A stretch of 64,000 bases of DNA from JAVBKU01 sp031553875 (GCA_031553875.1 JAVBKU010000024.1:1-64000); one strand, 5' to 3'. Positions 9,328-18,451 are shown, counted from the first letter of the stretch. Notes: generated by a model not told the origin, from the letters alone. Numbers and translations are program-made.

Positions 9328-11229
9328 ATGCCTGAAAAGGATTTCTACGGGATACTCAAAAAATACTGGGGTTACGACACCTTCCGCCCGCTGCAGTTAG
9401 AGGCCATCGAAAGCATCAGCCGCGGCGAGGACACGCTCGTGCTTATGCCCACGGGTGGCGGCAAGTCGCTCATATACCAGGTACCCACGCTAGCGGGCGG
9501 CGGGCTGTGTATCGTCGTTACGCCCCTTATCTCCCTTATGAAAGACCAGGTCGACACACTGCGCCGCAAGGGTATCCTCGCCCGGGCCATCCACTCGGGA
9601 ATTTCGTCCAAAGAGACCGACCTCATCCTCGACAACTGCATCTACGGCGGCGTACGCTTCCTCTACATAGCCCCCGAACGCATCGACAGCGACCTGTTCC
9701 GCACGCGCCTTGCCAAGATGGACGTGTCGCTTATAGCCGTCGACGAGGCGCACTGTATCTCGCAGTGGGGCTACGATTTCCGCCCCTCCTACCTCGGCAT
9801 CGCCCGTATGAGGGACATACACCCCGACGCCACGGTGCTGGCCCTCACCGCCTCGGCCACTGAGGAGGTGACCAAAGACATAATGCGCCACCTGCGCTTC
9901 GAGCGCGAGAAGGTGCTGCGTATGAGCTTCGCGCGGCCAAATCTCTCTTACGTAGTACGAGGCACCGAGGACAAGAACGAGCAACTCCTGCGCATCGTAG
10001 GCAACGTCGAGGGCTCGGGCATCGTCTACGTGCGCTCGCGGGAGATGACCACGACGCTGGCCGCATTCCTGTCCAAGAACGGCATATCTGCCGAGGCCTA
10101 TAACGGGGGTATGAACTACACGGAGCGCTCCTCTAAGCAGGACGCCTGGCGCAAGGGCGAGGCAAGGGTGATGGTCGCCACCAATGCCTTCGGGATGGGT
10201 ATCGACAAGGCCGACGTGCGCTTTGTGGTACACTACGACATCTGCGACTCGCTAGAGGCCTACTACCAGGAGGCCGGACGCGCGGGACGCGACGGCTATC
10301 CCGCCTACGCCGTGACCCTCGTGTCGCCCGACGGACGCGCCAAGGCCCAGCGCAGGATGGCTCAGGAGTTCCCTCCCATCGACAAGATCAAGGAGATCTA
10401 CGAGGCCATATTCAATTACCTCCAGATCGGCATCGGCGACGGCAAGTTCGCCTCCGTACCGTTCAGCATGGGCGAGTTCTGCGCGCGCCACCATATATTC
10501 CCGCTTACCGCTCTCTCGGCCATACGCATCCTCCAGGCCAACGGCTACATGCAGCTCACCGACGAGCTCGACAACCCCACCCGCATAATGTTCATCACGG
10601 GCCGCGACGACCTCTACAAGATCCGTATCGACCGCCAGGACCTCGACCACATAATCCGCATCCTTCTGCGCCAGTACAGCGGCCTGTTCACCCACCTCAC
10701 CGCTATCGACGAGAAGGAACTGGCTTTCCTCTCGGGTTATACCCGCGAACACATCCACGACCTGTTCAAACGCCTATGGCAACTGCGGGTGATAAAATAC
10801 GTGCCCGGGCAATATTGCCGCATGCTGATACTCTCCTCGGAGCGCCTGCCCGGGGCGGACGTGTTCATCTCGCCCGAGAGCTACAACATTCGTAAAAAGG
10901 TGGCGCAGGGGCGCATCGACTCCGTAATAGAGTACATTAACAATACCGACACCTGCCGCAGCGTGGTCATACAGCGCTATTTCGGCGAGAACGACGCCAC
11001 GCCCTGCGGCAAATGCGACATATGCCGCGCCCGCAACTCTTCCCCCGCGGCCGAGGAAGCTATACGTAAGGAGATACGCGAACTTGTGTCCTCCGGCGGG
11101 CGCGACGTCCGCGCCCTGAGGCGCGAGATGAAGCACGACGCCGCGATGGTCAAGGCGGCTATAGGCGAGATGATGTCCGGGGGTGAAATTTTCGAGGACA
11201 GCGAGGGCATTTTACACATAAAAGGGTAA
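9328..11229 (+). CDS. recQ: ATP-dependent DNA helicase RecQ
   Basis: This 633-residue protein is a 3'-5' DNA helicase for repair and recombination. It has Walker A TGGGKS (Lys46), the DEAH box at 139-142 and the RecQ-specific CISQWGYDFRP motif just after it. The helicase C domain follows with QEAGRAGRDG. The RQC zinc site is formed by Cys543, Cys560, Cys563 and Cys566. A short winged-helix-like tail ends the protein, and I do not see a clear HRDC domain. Its stop codon overlaps a promoter-like TAACTTTG that precedes the next gene. Confidence 0.95.
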   Translation: MPEKDFYGILKKYWGYDTFRPLQLEAIESISRGEDTLVLMPTGGGKSLIYQVPTLAGGGLCIVVTPLISLMKDQVDTLRRKGILARAIHSGISSKETDLILDNCIYGGVRFLYIAPERIDSDLFRTRLAKMDVSLIAVDEAHCISQWGYDFRPSYLGIARMRDIHPDATVLALTASATEEVTKDIMRHLRFEREKVLRMSFARPNLSYVVRGTEDKNEQLLRIVGNVEGSGIVYVRSREMTTTLAAFLSKNGISAEAYNGGMNYTERSSKQDAWRKGEARVMVATNAFGMGIDKADVRFVVHYDICDSLEAYYQEAGRAGRDGYPAYAVTLVSPDGRAKAQRRMAQEFPPIDKIKEIYEAIFNYLQIGIGDGKFASVPFSMGEFCARHHIFPLTALSAIRILQANGYMQLTDELDNPTRIMFITGRDDLYKIRIDRQDLDHIIRILLRQYSGLFTHLTAIDEKELAFLSGYTREHIHDLFKRLWQLRVIKYVPGQYCRMLILSSERLPGADVFISPESYNIRKKVAQGRIDSVIEYINNTDTCRSVVIQRYFGENDATPCGKCDICRARNSSPAAEEAIRKEIRELVSSGGRDVRALRREMKHDAAMVKAAIGEMMSGGEIFEDSEGILHIKG

Positions 11230-11239
11230 CTTTGCCTCC
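11227..11239 (+). promoter_or_regulatory. -7 box (TAACTTTG) five bases before the exonuclease ATG
   Basis: TAACTTTG at 11227-11234 begins with the recQ stop codon and is followed by CCTCC and then the ATG at 11240. In Bacteroidetes, transcription usually starts a few bases after this box, so a transcript from here would have almost no leader. No clear -33 box is present. Confidence 0.4.
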
Positions 11240-11986
11240 ATGAATCCACGCTTTCCCGAACATATATCCAACGAAGAGTTGCAGGAGTTGCCCTCGGGCG
11301 CCTTCGAGGGAGAGATCGAGGTGATCGATAACGAGGATTCGGCTCTTAAGGCGTGCGAAGTGCTCCGAGCCGCCGGAGCCATCGGTTTCGATACCGAGAC
11401 GAGACCCTCGTTCCGCAAGGGAGTGACCAATACCGTGGCCCTGCTGCAGCTCTCCACCTCCACCCGGGCCTTCCTGTTCAGGATATGCGATATGCCCCTG
11501 CCGCAGTGCGTGGCCGAGCTATTCGAGGACACCTCGGTGCTCAAGATCGGGGCCGCCATACGCGACGACATCCGCACACTCCAGCACAGTAGGAAGTTTA
11601 CCTCTGGTGGATTTATCGACCTGCAACATATAGTTAATGAGTACGGTATCGCAGAGCTGAGCGTCCGCAAATTCGGGGGCATCGTGCTTGGTATACGTAT
11701 CTCCAAGGCCCAGCGCCTGAGCAACTGGGAGGCCAAGACCCTCACTCCCGCCCAGCAGAGCTACGCCGCCACCGATGCATGGGTATGTCTCGAGGTGTAC
11801 AAAATACTTATGGACAGCCCGAAAAACCCTCTTCCCAAACCCGCTCCGAAGGAGAAACCCGAAGGCGAATCAAAGAAGGAAGTGATGGACAACCCAGCTC
11901 CCAAAGAAAAGAAGAAACCATTCCACAGACGCAGGCGCCGCAGGCATGGGGATCACGGGAAAGATAAAGGCATCCCGACAGAATAG
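11240..11986 (+). CDS. 3'-5' exonuclease, RNase D/WRN-like DEDDy family
   Basis: This 248-residue nuclease has a DEDD fold with FDTET at the N-terminus (Asp51, Glu53), and the third motif is YAATD (Tyr175, Asp179), which makes it the DEDDy subclass. The LSVRKFGGIVLGIRISKAQRLSNWEAKTLTPAQQ segment is typical of WRN-exonuclease-like proteins. The last 60 residues are lysine, arginine and proline rich (KKKPFHRRRRRRHG) and probably bind nucleic acid. It starts 10 bases after recQ. A separate exonuclease next to a RecQ helicase echoes the helicase-exonuclease pairing fused in human WRN, which suggests joint work in repair. That partnership is an inference from context. Confidence 0.9.
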   Translation: MNPRFPEHISNEELQELPSGAFEGEIEVIDNEDSALKACEVLRAAGAIGFDTETRPSFRKGVTNTVALLQLSTSTRAFLFRICDMPLPQCVAELFEDTSVLKIGAAIRDDIRTLQHSRKFTSGGFIDLQHIVNEYGIAELSVRKFGGIVLGIRISKAQRLSNWEAKTLTPAQQSYAATDAWVCLEVYKILMDSPKNPLPKPAPKEKPEGESKKEVMDNPAPKEKKKPFHRRRRRRHGDHGKDKGIPTE

Positions 11987-12010
11987 AAAATATTCTCGTA
12001 TAATTTCAAA

Positions 12011-12234
12011 TCGCCCTATGGGCGACTTCCCTCCCCGCATCTGAAGATTTACGCCCGGAATAGCAGTGCAGTAAATCCGTTAAAAACTCCCAGCATGTAT
12101 GACGACGTTAGGCGAAGCCCGCAGGGCGGAGAATAAAAGGAGGAGTTCTGGGATTTAGGATGTACAAGCGTATATTCAGGAAATCTTCATCGGCGGGGTG
12201 TCTTTTGGGTACCTTTTGGACAAGCAAAAGGTAC
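12011..12234 (+). repeat. Family B structured intergenic repeat, copy B1
   Basis: This copy lies between convergent genes. It opens with the hairpin TCGCCC-TAT-GGGCGA, carries the conserved core TAAAAGGAGGAGTTC and GATTTAGGATGTAC, and ends in an inverted repeat with arms GTACCTTTTG and CAAAAGGTAC (12209-12234) around GACAAG. It is the most diverged of the three long copies, yet the hairpins and their order are kept. No ORF is conserved between copies. Confidence 0.85.
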
Positions 12235-12259
12235 GAAAGTCTTTATCTCTTTATCCCTC

Positions 12260-13750
12260 CTATCGGATATACCTCCTGATCACCTTCAACACATCATCGA
12301 TCATGGCGTTGACATGCGCCGAGAGTTTCAACGCATAGGCCGTAGCTACGAACAGCCCGCCGATAATCAGGCTACGCACAAGGGCGTCGACGATAAAGTA
12401 TCCCATCTGGGGTATCGCCCCCGAAAGCAGCACCAACACCCCGCCCAGCAACAACACCCATATATCACCGCGCCCGAAGGGGTGTATGCCGAAGAAGCGG
12501 TACACTATCCAAAGCCTCATGGAATTGAATATCACGAGTGTTATCATCGTGGCGGCAGCCGCGCCGTTCATGCCCCACTTGGGTATAAGCAGGATATTCA
12601 TCCCGATGGTGAGGGCAATCAAAAGGAATGACAGCAACAGGTCCGTCCTGTAACGTTTCGACGAAGAGAGTATTATCGAGTTGAGCCCGGTGTACATATC
12701 GTATATCCTCGCAAGTCCCAGTATCATAAACACATACCTGCCGCTGGAATAACTCTCGGGCATCATGTAGAATATGTTGTCGAGGTTGATCCATATCATA
12801 ATGAAGAAGAACACCCCCACCACCAGGCTCACCTGCGACACGTCGCGGTAGATCCCTGCCATACCCTTCATGTCCTTCTGCTTCCAAAACCGCGTGACCC
12901 ACGGGGTGGCCACCTTGGTTATCGAACGGTAGGGGATGAACATCACGCTCACCATATAGACCATGATGGAGAATATCCCGTTGTCGGCCAGCCCGCTCAT
13001 ACCCGAGAGCATCGTCTGGTCGATGACCGGTATGATATAGAACGAAGCCCCGCCCAGGAATGCCCACCCAGCATAGTTGGCGGCTATCTTATAGAGTCTG
13101 CGGCGCACGGCGACACCGTCGATCGAGGCCACCTTCGATTCGCCTATCACCGCCGTATAGATCATAAGCACGACCGGCGGCAGAAACTGTATCAGCACAT
13201 AGAGGCCCAGGAATTGCGCGAAATCTATCAGGCGGAAGGCCACGGCCGAGATTATGAGCGTGGTGGCCAGACGCAGCACCACCTCGTATACGAACGACGA
13301 CAGCACCGTCTTATACAGCGCCTGGAGCCAGTTATTATAGTAGTTGTAAATGACCAGCGCCAACCCCATAGGGATCAAGAGCATATAATTCTCGGCCAGC
13401 AGAGGCGCCTTACGGCTGAAATAATCCACCACTTCGCCCCGAAACAGCAGAAACAGTAACGTTACTACGAGGAAACCGGTCATGGTAACCAGCGCGGTCC
13501 AGAAAAAGAAACCGTTGTGCCGTTTGTCGGCAGTACGGAAGAACGGGAAAAACCTCATCACCGCCGTAGGCACGCCCAGAGCCGAAAACTGGGCATACAT
13601 CACCGACAGCGACAGCAGTATACTGGTCAACCCCACCTGCTCCTCGGAGAGAAAGTTGGGGAACAGCACGATCTTATTGAGGTAGCCGATAGCCACCCCC
13701 ACATACGAGAGTATGGTAATGATCACGCTGTTATATCTGACCTGACCCAT
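12260..13750 (-). CDS. Polysaccharide flippase (Wzx/MATE-like, MOP superfamily)
   Basis: This 496-residue membrane protein has about 12-14 hydrophobic segments from residue 7 (VIITILSYVGVAIGYLNKIVLF) to the C-terminus, as in the O-antigen flippase family. Such proteins move undecaprenyl-linked oligosaccharides across the inner membrane. Conserved features include LGVPTAVMRFFPFF near the start and the central pair of helices around YRSITKVATPW. It is the last gene of the minus-strand sugar operon, 71 bases after the KdsC-like gene. Its cargo is probably the glycan made by the upstream genes, which is inferred from position. Confidence 0.85.
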   Translation of the reverse strand: MGQVRYNSVIITILSYVGVAIGYLNKIVLFPNFLSEEQVGLTSILLSLSVMYAQFSALGVPTAVMRFFPFFRTADKRHNGFFFWTALVTMTGFLVVTLLFLLFRGEVVDYFSRKAPLLAENYMLLIPMGLALVIYNYYNNWLQALYKTVLSSFVYEVVLRLATTLIISAVAFRLIDFAQFLGLYVLIQFLPPVVLMIYTAVIGESKVASIDGVAVRRRLYKIAANYAGWAFLGGASFYIIPVIDQTMLSGMSGLADNGIFSIMVYMVSVMFIPYRSITKVATPWVTRFWKQKDMKGMAGIYRDVSQVSLVVGVFFFIMIWINLDNIFYMMPESYSSGRYVFMILGLARIYDMYTGLNSIILSSSKRYRTDLLLSFLLIALTIGMNILLIPKWGMNGAAAATMITLVIFNSMRLWIVYRFFGIHPFGRGDIWVLLLGGVLVLLSGAIPQMGYFIVDALVRSLIIGGLFVATAYALKLSAHVNAMIDDVLKVIRRYIR

Positions 13751-13821
13751 AGGCTAAAAGAATCCCCTCCCGCCTTGCGCAGCGGCTTGATACGGCCACA
13801 AAAGGCGGAAGAACGTGCGGA

Positions 13822-14331
13822 TTAGTATTTGTTTGCCAACTCTACGGCGCGTTCCTTACCTATGACGTACTCCACGAAGTCGCGGAACGCGCCCGCCCCT
13901 CCAGGGAGGGTGGTAACGTAGTCGACCTCTGAGAGTATGTAATCCCTCGCCGTGAGCGGCGCGCCCGATATCCCTACCTCACGCAGCAGCTTGAGGTCGT
14001 TGATGTCGTCGCCGATGTAAGCCACTTCAGAGAGCGATATGCCCATCCTCTTGCACAGCTTGCGGGCCACGGAGAGTTTGTCCTTTGCTCCCTGCTCCAC
14101 TATCTCTATGTTGAGCTTGGCGGCCCTGCGGGCCACTATCTGCGTATTCTCGCCGGTAATTATCCCTACCGGTATGCCTAACTGGCGGCAGAGGTAAACG
14201 CCTACGCCGTCGGAGGTGGAGAATTTCTTCCACTCGTTGCCGCTCTGGTCGTAGTACATGCCGCCGTCGGTCCACACGCCGTCGATGTCGGTAAGCACAA
14301 GTTTGGGTAACTTATTTTCTTTCATAATCAT
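13822..14331 (-). CDS. KdsC-like HAD phosphatase (3-deoxy-D-manno-octulosonate 8-phosphate phosphatase family)
   Basis: This 169-residue HAD enzyme has the catalytic LTDIDGVWTDG motif (Asp15 and Asp17), the IITGE motif II, Lys in GAKDKL and the metal-binding GDDINDL motif. KdsC removes phosphate from Kdo-8-phosphate; close relatives act in nonulosonic acid pathways. It has no large cap domain, which is typical of KdsC. ATG 14325 (MKENKL) is an alternative start. It lies in an operon with a cytidylyltransferase and waaA, which fits CMP-activated Kdo-like sugar synthesis. The exact sugar is unproven. Confidence 0.85.
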   Translation of the reverse strand: MIMKENKLPKLVLTDIDGVWTDGGMYYDQSGNEWKKFSTSDGVGVYLCRQLGIPVGIITGENTQIVARRAAKLNIEIVEQGAKDKLSVARKLCKRMGISLSEVAYIGDDINDLKLLREVGISGAPLTARDYILSEVDYVTTLPGGAGAFRDFVEYVIGKERAVELANKY

Positions 14332-14369
14332 ATATTTTGGGGCCGGGCATGCATTGCAGCCGGTTTATT

Positions 14370-15131
14370 TTACTTTCCGTTACGCTCTATTTCCCGCTCC
14401 ATAGGCCCGTATAACGATGGATGGGCATCGAGATAGGCCACCACCTGGGATATATCCATCCCGCCGCCCGAGGTGGCGAGGGCGGCGTATATGGCCGAGA
14501 GATTGTCAAGATCGGCCTGTGTGTCGATGGTCATCCTGATGCGCCTGTTGTTTTCTATCGAGGCGGGGATCGGAATGCGTTCTATGATGAAACTCTCCGG
14601 GTGGGCGTATATGTAGTTTGTCACGTGTTCGTGGTAAAGCTTCTCGGAGGTCATCGACGCCACCTTCTCGAGCGCTGACAACTTCACCCCCTCGGCCCAG
14701 AAACCGTAGTGGGTTTTGATCGTGGGCAGGCCGTCGGCCGTGAAGAAGGCCACGTAATCGGCGTCGCTCTCCCCCAACCTCTTTACAAGATGGTCGAGCG
14801 AGGCCATGTCCAGGAACGGATTATCGGCGCACACCCTCACTATCTTGTCCAATTTCCATATCCTCCCGGCGGATATGAAGCGCCCCAGCACATCCTCTTC
14901 GCTACCGCGGAACGTGTCGAGCCCGAGGCCCTGCGCGAGATTCACAATAGCGTCGTCGGAGGGCGCCACGGTCGTAGCTACCACCACCTTCACCTCGGGG
15001 GCGACACTCCTCACGATCCTCTCCAGTAACACCTCCAACAGCGGCTTGCCCTTAAAAAACGGGGCCAGCATCTTGCCCGGAAGCCTCGACGATCCTGTCC
15101 TTGCCTGTATTATTATTCCTGTTCCGCCCAT
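14370..15131 (-). CDS. Cytidylyltransferase, SpsF/NeuA-like
   Basis: This 253-residue nucleotidyltransferase begins with GIIIQARTGSSRLPGKML, the CTP-binding signature of the CTP_transf_3 family. The metal-binding CADNPFLD motif follows near residues 101-108. It resembles SpsF more than the housekeeping KdsB, whose start usually reads IIPARYxSTRLPGK. It should couple CTP to a sugar acid to give a CMP-sugar donor. The start lies 7 bases after the stop of the upstream glycosyltransferase gene, so translation is probably coupled. The acceptor sugar cannot be named from sequence. Confidence 0.85.
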   Translation of the reverse strand: MGGTGIIIQARTGSSRLPGKMLAPFFKGKPLLEVLLERIVRSVAPEVKVVVATTVAPSDDAIVNLAQGLGLDTFRGSEEDVLGRFISAGRIWKLDKIVRVCADNPFLDMASLDHLVKRLGESDADYVAFFTADGLPTIKTHYGFWAEGVKLSALEKVASMTSEKLYHEHVTNYIYAHPESFIIERIPIPASIENNRRIRMTIDTQADLDNLSAIYAALATSGGGMDISQVVAYLDAHPSLYGPMEREIERNGK

Positions 15132-15138
15132 ATTTTAT

Positions 15139-16015
15139 CTATAACTTACGCCGTTCGAAGGCGTCGATATACGACCCCGGAGTGAGGTTCACGATCCTCG
15201 CACCACACCGCACCGCATATTCGTCTATATCGAAATAGGCCCTGAACGAGAGCATGAATTTATGCAGTATCTCGTCGAGGCGCCTCTGTCCCACGCCCTT
15301 TTTATTCATCGGCAGGGGCTGTGCCGTCTTTTCGTCGTAGAAATGCTTCTGGGTCAGGAGCACTTCGTTGTTCTCGGTCACCCACAGGTCCTTGAGCCAG
15401 CTGTGGTCGACGCCCATAAGGAATATCTCCTTGTATCCGGCGGCGATGGTCACCATCAGCGACGGCACCAGCACATTGTGCGGGCGCGGCATACCGCAAT
15501 TCCACCTGTACAACAACCTGTTGAGCCACCCGAAGCCCTCCACCGGAGTGGTATTGTAGAAACCCACCTTTATATGGCCGGTCGACTCCATCCATCTGCG
15601 CCACTGCTTATTTATCTTCACGAACGAGGGCACACATAGGGTCATGGGCCATGAGGTCTTCTCTACGATATTGGTGAACACCTCGTGGGCCGTGTCCTTG
15701 CACGACTGCATCACGTCCCTGCCCCACAGCTCGGGAGCGTTTATGACATATATCGAAGGCTTGATCTCGGTGTAAAAAGAGGTGTTGGCGAAGAGGTTCA
15801 CGGCCAGCAGGTCTTTCCCCCGCAGGAAATCGCCGTGCGCACCCACCGATTCGTTCAGCGAGGGACCGTTGGCGAGTATCACGCAGCTGTCGCCCCCGCG
15901 CGAGATGAGGCGCTGGAAAGTCGCCCTGCGCGACATGACGGCCACCTTCAACAGCGTAAGCGTCGAAAGCAACAGCCTTTCCAGGAAATTATATATAGCT
16001 ACCATATATTTTAGA
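15139..16015 (-). CDS. Putative glycosyltransferase, GT42 (sialyltransferase)/DUF115-like
   Basis: The protein has 292 residues from ATG 16015, the start I prefer. An upstream ATG at 16068 would add 17 residues that lie entirely within repeat copy A3, whose shared edge begins at 16024. The N-terminal VILANGPSLNE resembles the CMP-binding start of Campylobacter Cst sialyltransferases. The central TIAAGYKEIFLMGVDHSW resembles their GYKEIYLxGID motif, and the tail ARIVNLTPGSYIDAF is also Cst-like. The adjacent CMP-sugar synthetase gene supports a CMP-sugar donor. Family assignment is by eye; a distant DUF115 protein with another function is the alternative. Confidence 0.65.
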
Positions 16016-16023
16016 CTAATATA

Positions 16024-16285
16024 CGATTTATTTGCCTTTGGCAAACCTACTTTTAGCTTCGCTTTCATTTCTCGCGACTCGGCAGATGACGCAATCGGCC
16101 ACAGCCCTCGCTGCTCGAAAAGTTGTCATTTCCCCCAAAGTAAGCAAAAGGTTTAGCCGCGTCTTCTACCGGGGTCTCTTACGGGAGCTTCCCTCGTTAC
16201 ACGATAACTGAGGGTGATCTCCCTCACGAGACCTAGTCCCGCCAGAAGCCCGAAGCAGCGAATTATTTTGCTGTTCTTAATGTTG
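16024..16285. repeat. Family A structured repeat, copy A3 (long, internally diverged)
   Basis: This copy lies between waaA and the glycosyltransferase gene. It shares the edge GACTAATATACGATT with copy A2 (53068-53082), then diverges, then carries the core from about 16138 (CAAAAGGTTTAGCCGC, the GGTCTC/GAGACC arms, GTTACACGATAAC). It ends with the A2-like tail ATTATTTTGCTGTTCT. The first hairpin is degraded (GAAAAGTTGTCATTTCCCCC) compared with the other copies. Confidence 0.8.
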
Positions 16286-16300
16286 CAAGTACCGCCTACC

Positions 16301-17575
16301 CTAATCCCCCTGATTCGCCACGATAATATCGAGTATGCGTCCGGTCGCGCCCCTGTTCTCCTCGGTGTAGGTCTTGCAAGCCTGCGAACTGCGCTCCAGG
16401 GCCGCGGGGTCGGAGGTCATCCTGCCGAACCACTCTTTCAACGACTCGTAGCTGTCGATACTCACCGCACCTCCCCTCTCCACCAGGGCCCTCGCCTCGG
16501 CAAACTTACGGTAATTCGGGCCGAAAGCTATCGGCAAGCCGAAGGTCGTGGCCTCCAGCGTGTTGTGTATCCCCACCCCGAAGCCGCCGCCGATATAGGC
16601 CAGCTTGCCGTAGCGGTATACGGCCGAGAGTATCCCGATGGTGTCAATTATCATCACCTGCGGCGTGGCAAGGTCGGTCTGCTCCGTCACCTCGGTATAG
16701 CACACCGCCCCGTGTTCGCACCCGGCCACGAAGCGTTCTATCCTCGCGCGGTCGATCTCATGGGGGGCGATAATGAATTTCATCCCCTTATTCTCATTCA
16801 GCAGCCTCAACAGCAATTCCTCATCGGGCGGCCATGTACTGCCGGCGATAAATGCCCTCTCGCCTCCTGTAAACCGCTCCACGGCCTCTATGCAGCGGCC
16901 CTGCGCGGCTATGTCCCACACACGGTCGAAGCGCGTGTCGCCCGCGATGGTCACGTTGTCGATGCCGATTGTGTGGAGCAGCTCTTTCGATTCGGTGTTC
17001 TGCACGAATATATGCTCGAAGCTCCTCAACGCGGCCCTGAACAGACCGCCCCACGGCTTGAAAAAACGTTGCCCTGGGCGGAATATGGCCGAGATTATAA
17101 AAGTGCGGGTGCCGTGTTTCTTGAGCGCGAGCAGGTAGTTGACCCAGAACTCGTACTTGACGAATATCGCTATGCGGGGGTTGACTATCTTGATAAATCG
17201 CCTCACATTTCGCGGCGTATCGGCGGGGAGGTAGAACACGTAGTCGGCCCCCTTGTAATCCTTGCGTATCTCGTAGCCCGAGGGCGAAAAGAACGTCACC
17301 AGTATCTTAGCCCCCGGATACTTATTCTTGAGCTCCTCGATGATGGGCCTGCCCTGCTCGAACTCGCCGAGCGAGGCGGAATGGAGCCAGATATTATAGT
17401 CCTGCGGATTAATTCTCTCCGCCATGCGGGTGAGAATACCCTTGCGCCCCCTTCTCCACTCGCGGGCCTTGGGGTCCCACAGCGCCGCCAGGGCGATCGC
17501 TCCGCCCAGGATACGGATACCGAGAGAATAAAACTGCCTTACAATACCTAATGAAAAACTCCTCTCTCCGGCCAT
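16301..17575 (-). CDS. waaA: 3-deoxy-D-manno-octulosonic acid (Kdo) transferase
   Basis: This 424-residue membrane-associated GT30 enzyme transfers Kdo from CMP-Kdo to lipid A precursor. The acceptor-side motif WLHSASLGEFEQGRPI contains the catalytic Glu. FVKYEFWVNYL, FIISAIFRPGQRFF and the donor-domain motifs GDTRFDRV, YIGGGFGVGIHNTLE and ATFGLPIAFGPNYRKF are all present. It is apparently the first sugar gene of the minus-strand operon. Its start lies 38 bases after the stop of the Crp-type regulator gene. A family A repeat separates it from the next gene. Confidence 0.95.
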   Translation of the reverse strand: MAGERSFSLGIVRQFYSLGIRILGGAIALAALWDPKAREWRRGRKGILTRMAERINPQDYNIWLHSASLGEFEQGRPIIEELKNKYPGAKILVTFFSPSGYEIRKDYKGADYVFYLPADTPRNVRRFIKIVNPRIAIFVKYEFWVNYLLALKKHGTRTFIISAIFRPGQRFFKPWGGLFRAALRSFEHIFVQNTESKELLHTIGIDNVTIAGDTRFDRVWDIAAQGRCIEAVERFTGGERAFIAGSTWPPDEELLLRLLNENKGMKFIIAPHEIDRARIERFVAGCEHGAVCYTEVTEQTDLATPQVMIIDTIGILSAVYRYGKLAYIGGGFGVGIHNTLEATTFGLPIAFGPNYRKFAEARALVERGGAVSIDSYESLKEWFGRMTSDPAALERSSQACKTYTEENRGATGRILDIIVANQGD

Positions 17576-17613
17576 CGCGACGCCTGCTGTAAAATTATTA
17601 TGTAATAGCTATA

Positions 17614-18279
17614 CTATTTCACGCTGTCTTCCAGCGCCTTACGCTTCAGAACGGTGATAGTGCCGTCCTCCGAGCTGATCATCTTGTGCTTCTTGAGATC
17701 GTCCAACACCGTTATGACCGCGCTGCGCGTAGCGTCGAAATACTCCGATATCTGCTGTATGTCGGGCATAGGAAGCGACGGGCTCTCCTCCGAAGTGTTG
17801 TGGAGCAGGTATGACACCACCTTCTCCTTGAGGGATCGGAACGACAGGAAATATATCCTCTTCGACCACACGTCGGCCCGGTTGGAGATGATGTCTATAA
17901 AGTTGGAAAGTATCAGCGTGTTCTCCTGCATCAGCTCAAATATGTAGCCCCTGTGCAGGGTGAGGATACTTACGTCGCCCTGTGCTATGACGTCGATGGG
18001 AAGCTTGTTGTAACCCCCGAAAAGGAACGCCGGGGCTATCAATTGGGGCGCCTCGATGGTGTCGACGTTGATGGTCTTACCCGAGGAGTAGGTCATCACC
18101 CCCTTGGCCTTGCCCTTGATAATTATCATAAGGCCGGAATAGGCCGTATCGCACCGGGCGATGTACTCGCCGTCCTTGAAGTCGGACACGGTAAAGTCGC
18201 CGCGCTTGCCGATTATCTCCTCTATCTGTTTAGCTGTTAGGCCCCGGAACAGGGGGCACTGGGTCAATATCTCGTACAT
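17614..18279 (-). CDS. Crp/Fnr-family transcriptional regulator
   Basis: This 221-residue protein has an N-terminal cyclic-nucleotide-binding-like beta barrel (LFRGLTAKQIEEII, then YSGLMIIIKGKAKGVM), a long dimer helix and a C-terminal winged helix with IQQISEYFDATRSAVITVLDDLKKHKMI as the recognition region. I see no Fnr-type cysteine cluster. Bacteroidetes proteins of this type often regulate energy or stress genes. It sits 38 bases upstream of waaA on the same strand and may be cotranscribed with it, but there is no direct evidence that it controls the envelope operon. Confidence 0.9.
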   Translation of the reverse strand: MYEILTQCPLFRGLTAKQIEEIIGKRGDFTVSDFKDGEYIARCDTAYSGLMIIIKGKAKGVMTYSSGKTINVDTIEAPQLIAPAFLFGGYNKLPIDVIAQGDVSILTLHRGYIFELMQENTLILSNFIDIISNRADVWSKRIYFLSFRSLKEKVVSYLLHNTSEESPSLPMPDIQQISEYFDATRSAVITVLDDLKKHKMISSEDGTITVLKRKALEDSVK

Positions 18280-18451
18280 GGCTCAAATATTTTTCCGTCA
18301 GCGCCGCAAAAAAGATACCTTTCACCGCGCCCCGTACCACAAATTTACTCTTTTTTACTTTTCTTCCTATATTTTGAGAGTGATTACTACAACTCCCTCT
18401 CTTTAAGAATCGAAACGTCGCGCACAACCTTATTTCTGGAGCCACGTATCG

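Noticed and set aside
16214..17551. A 445-codon plus-strand frame opposite waaA
   Set aside because: It is a shadow of a well-supported Kdo transferase gene and shows no motif.
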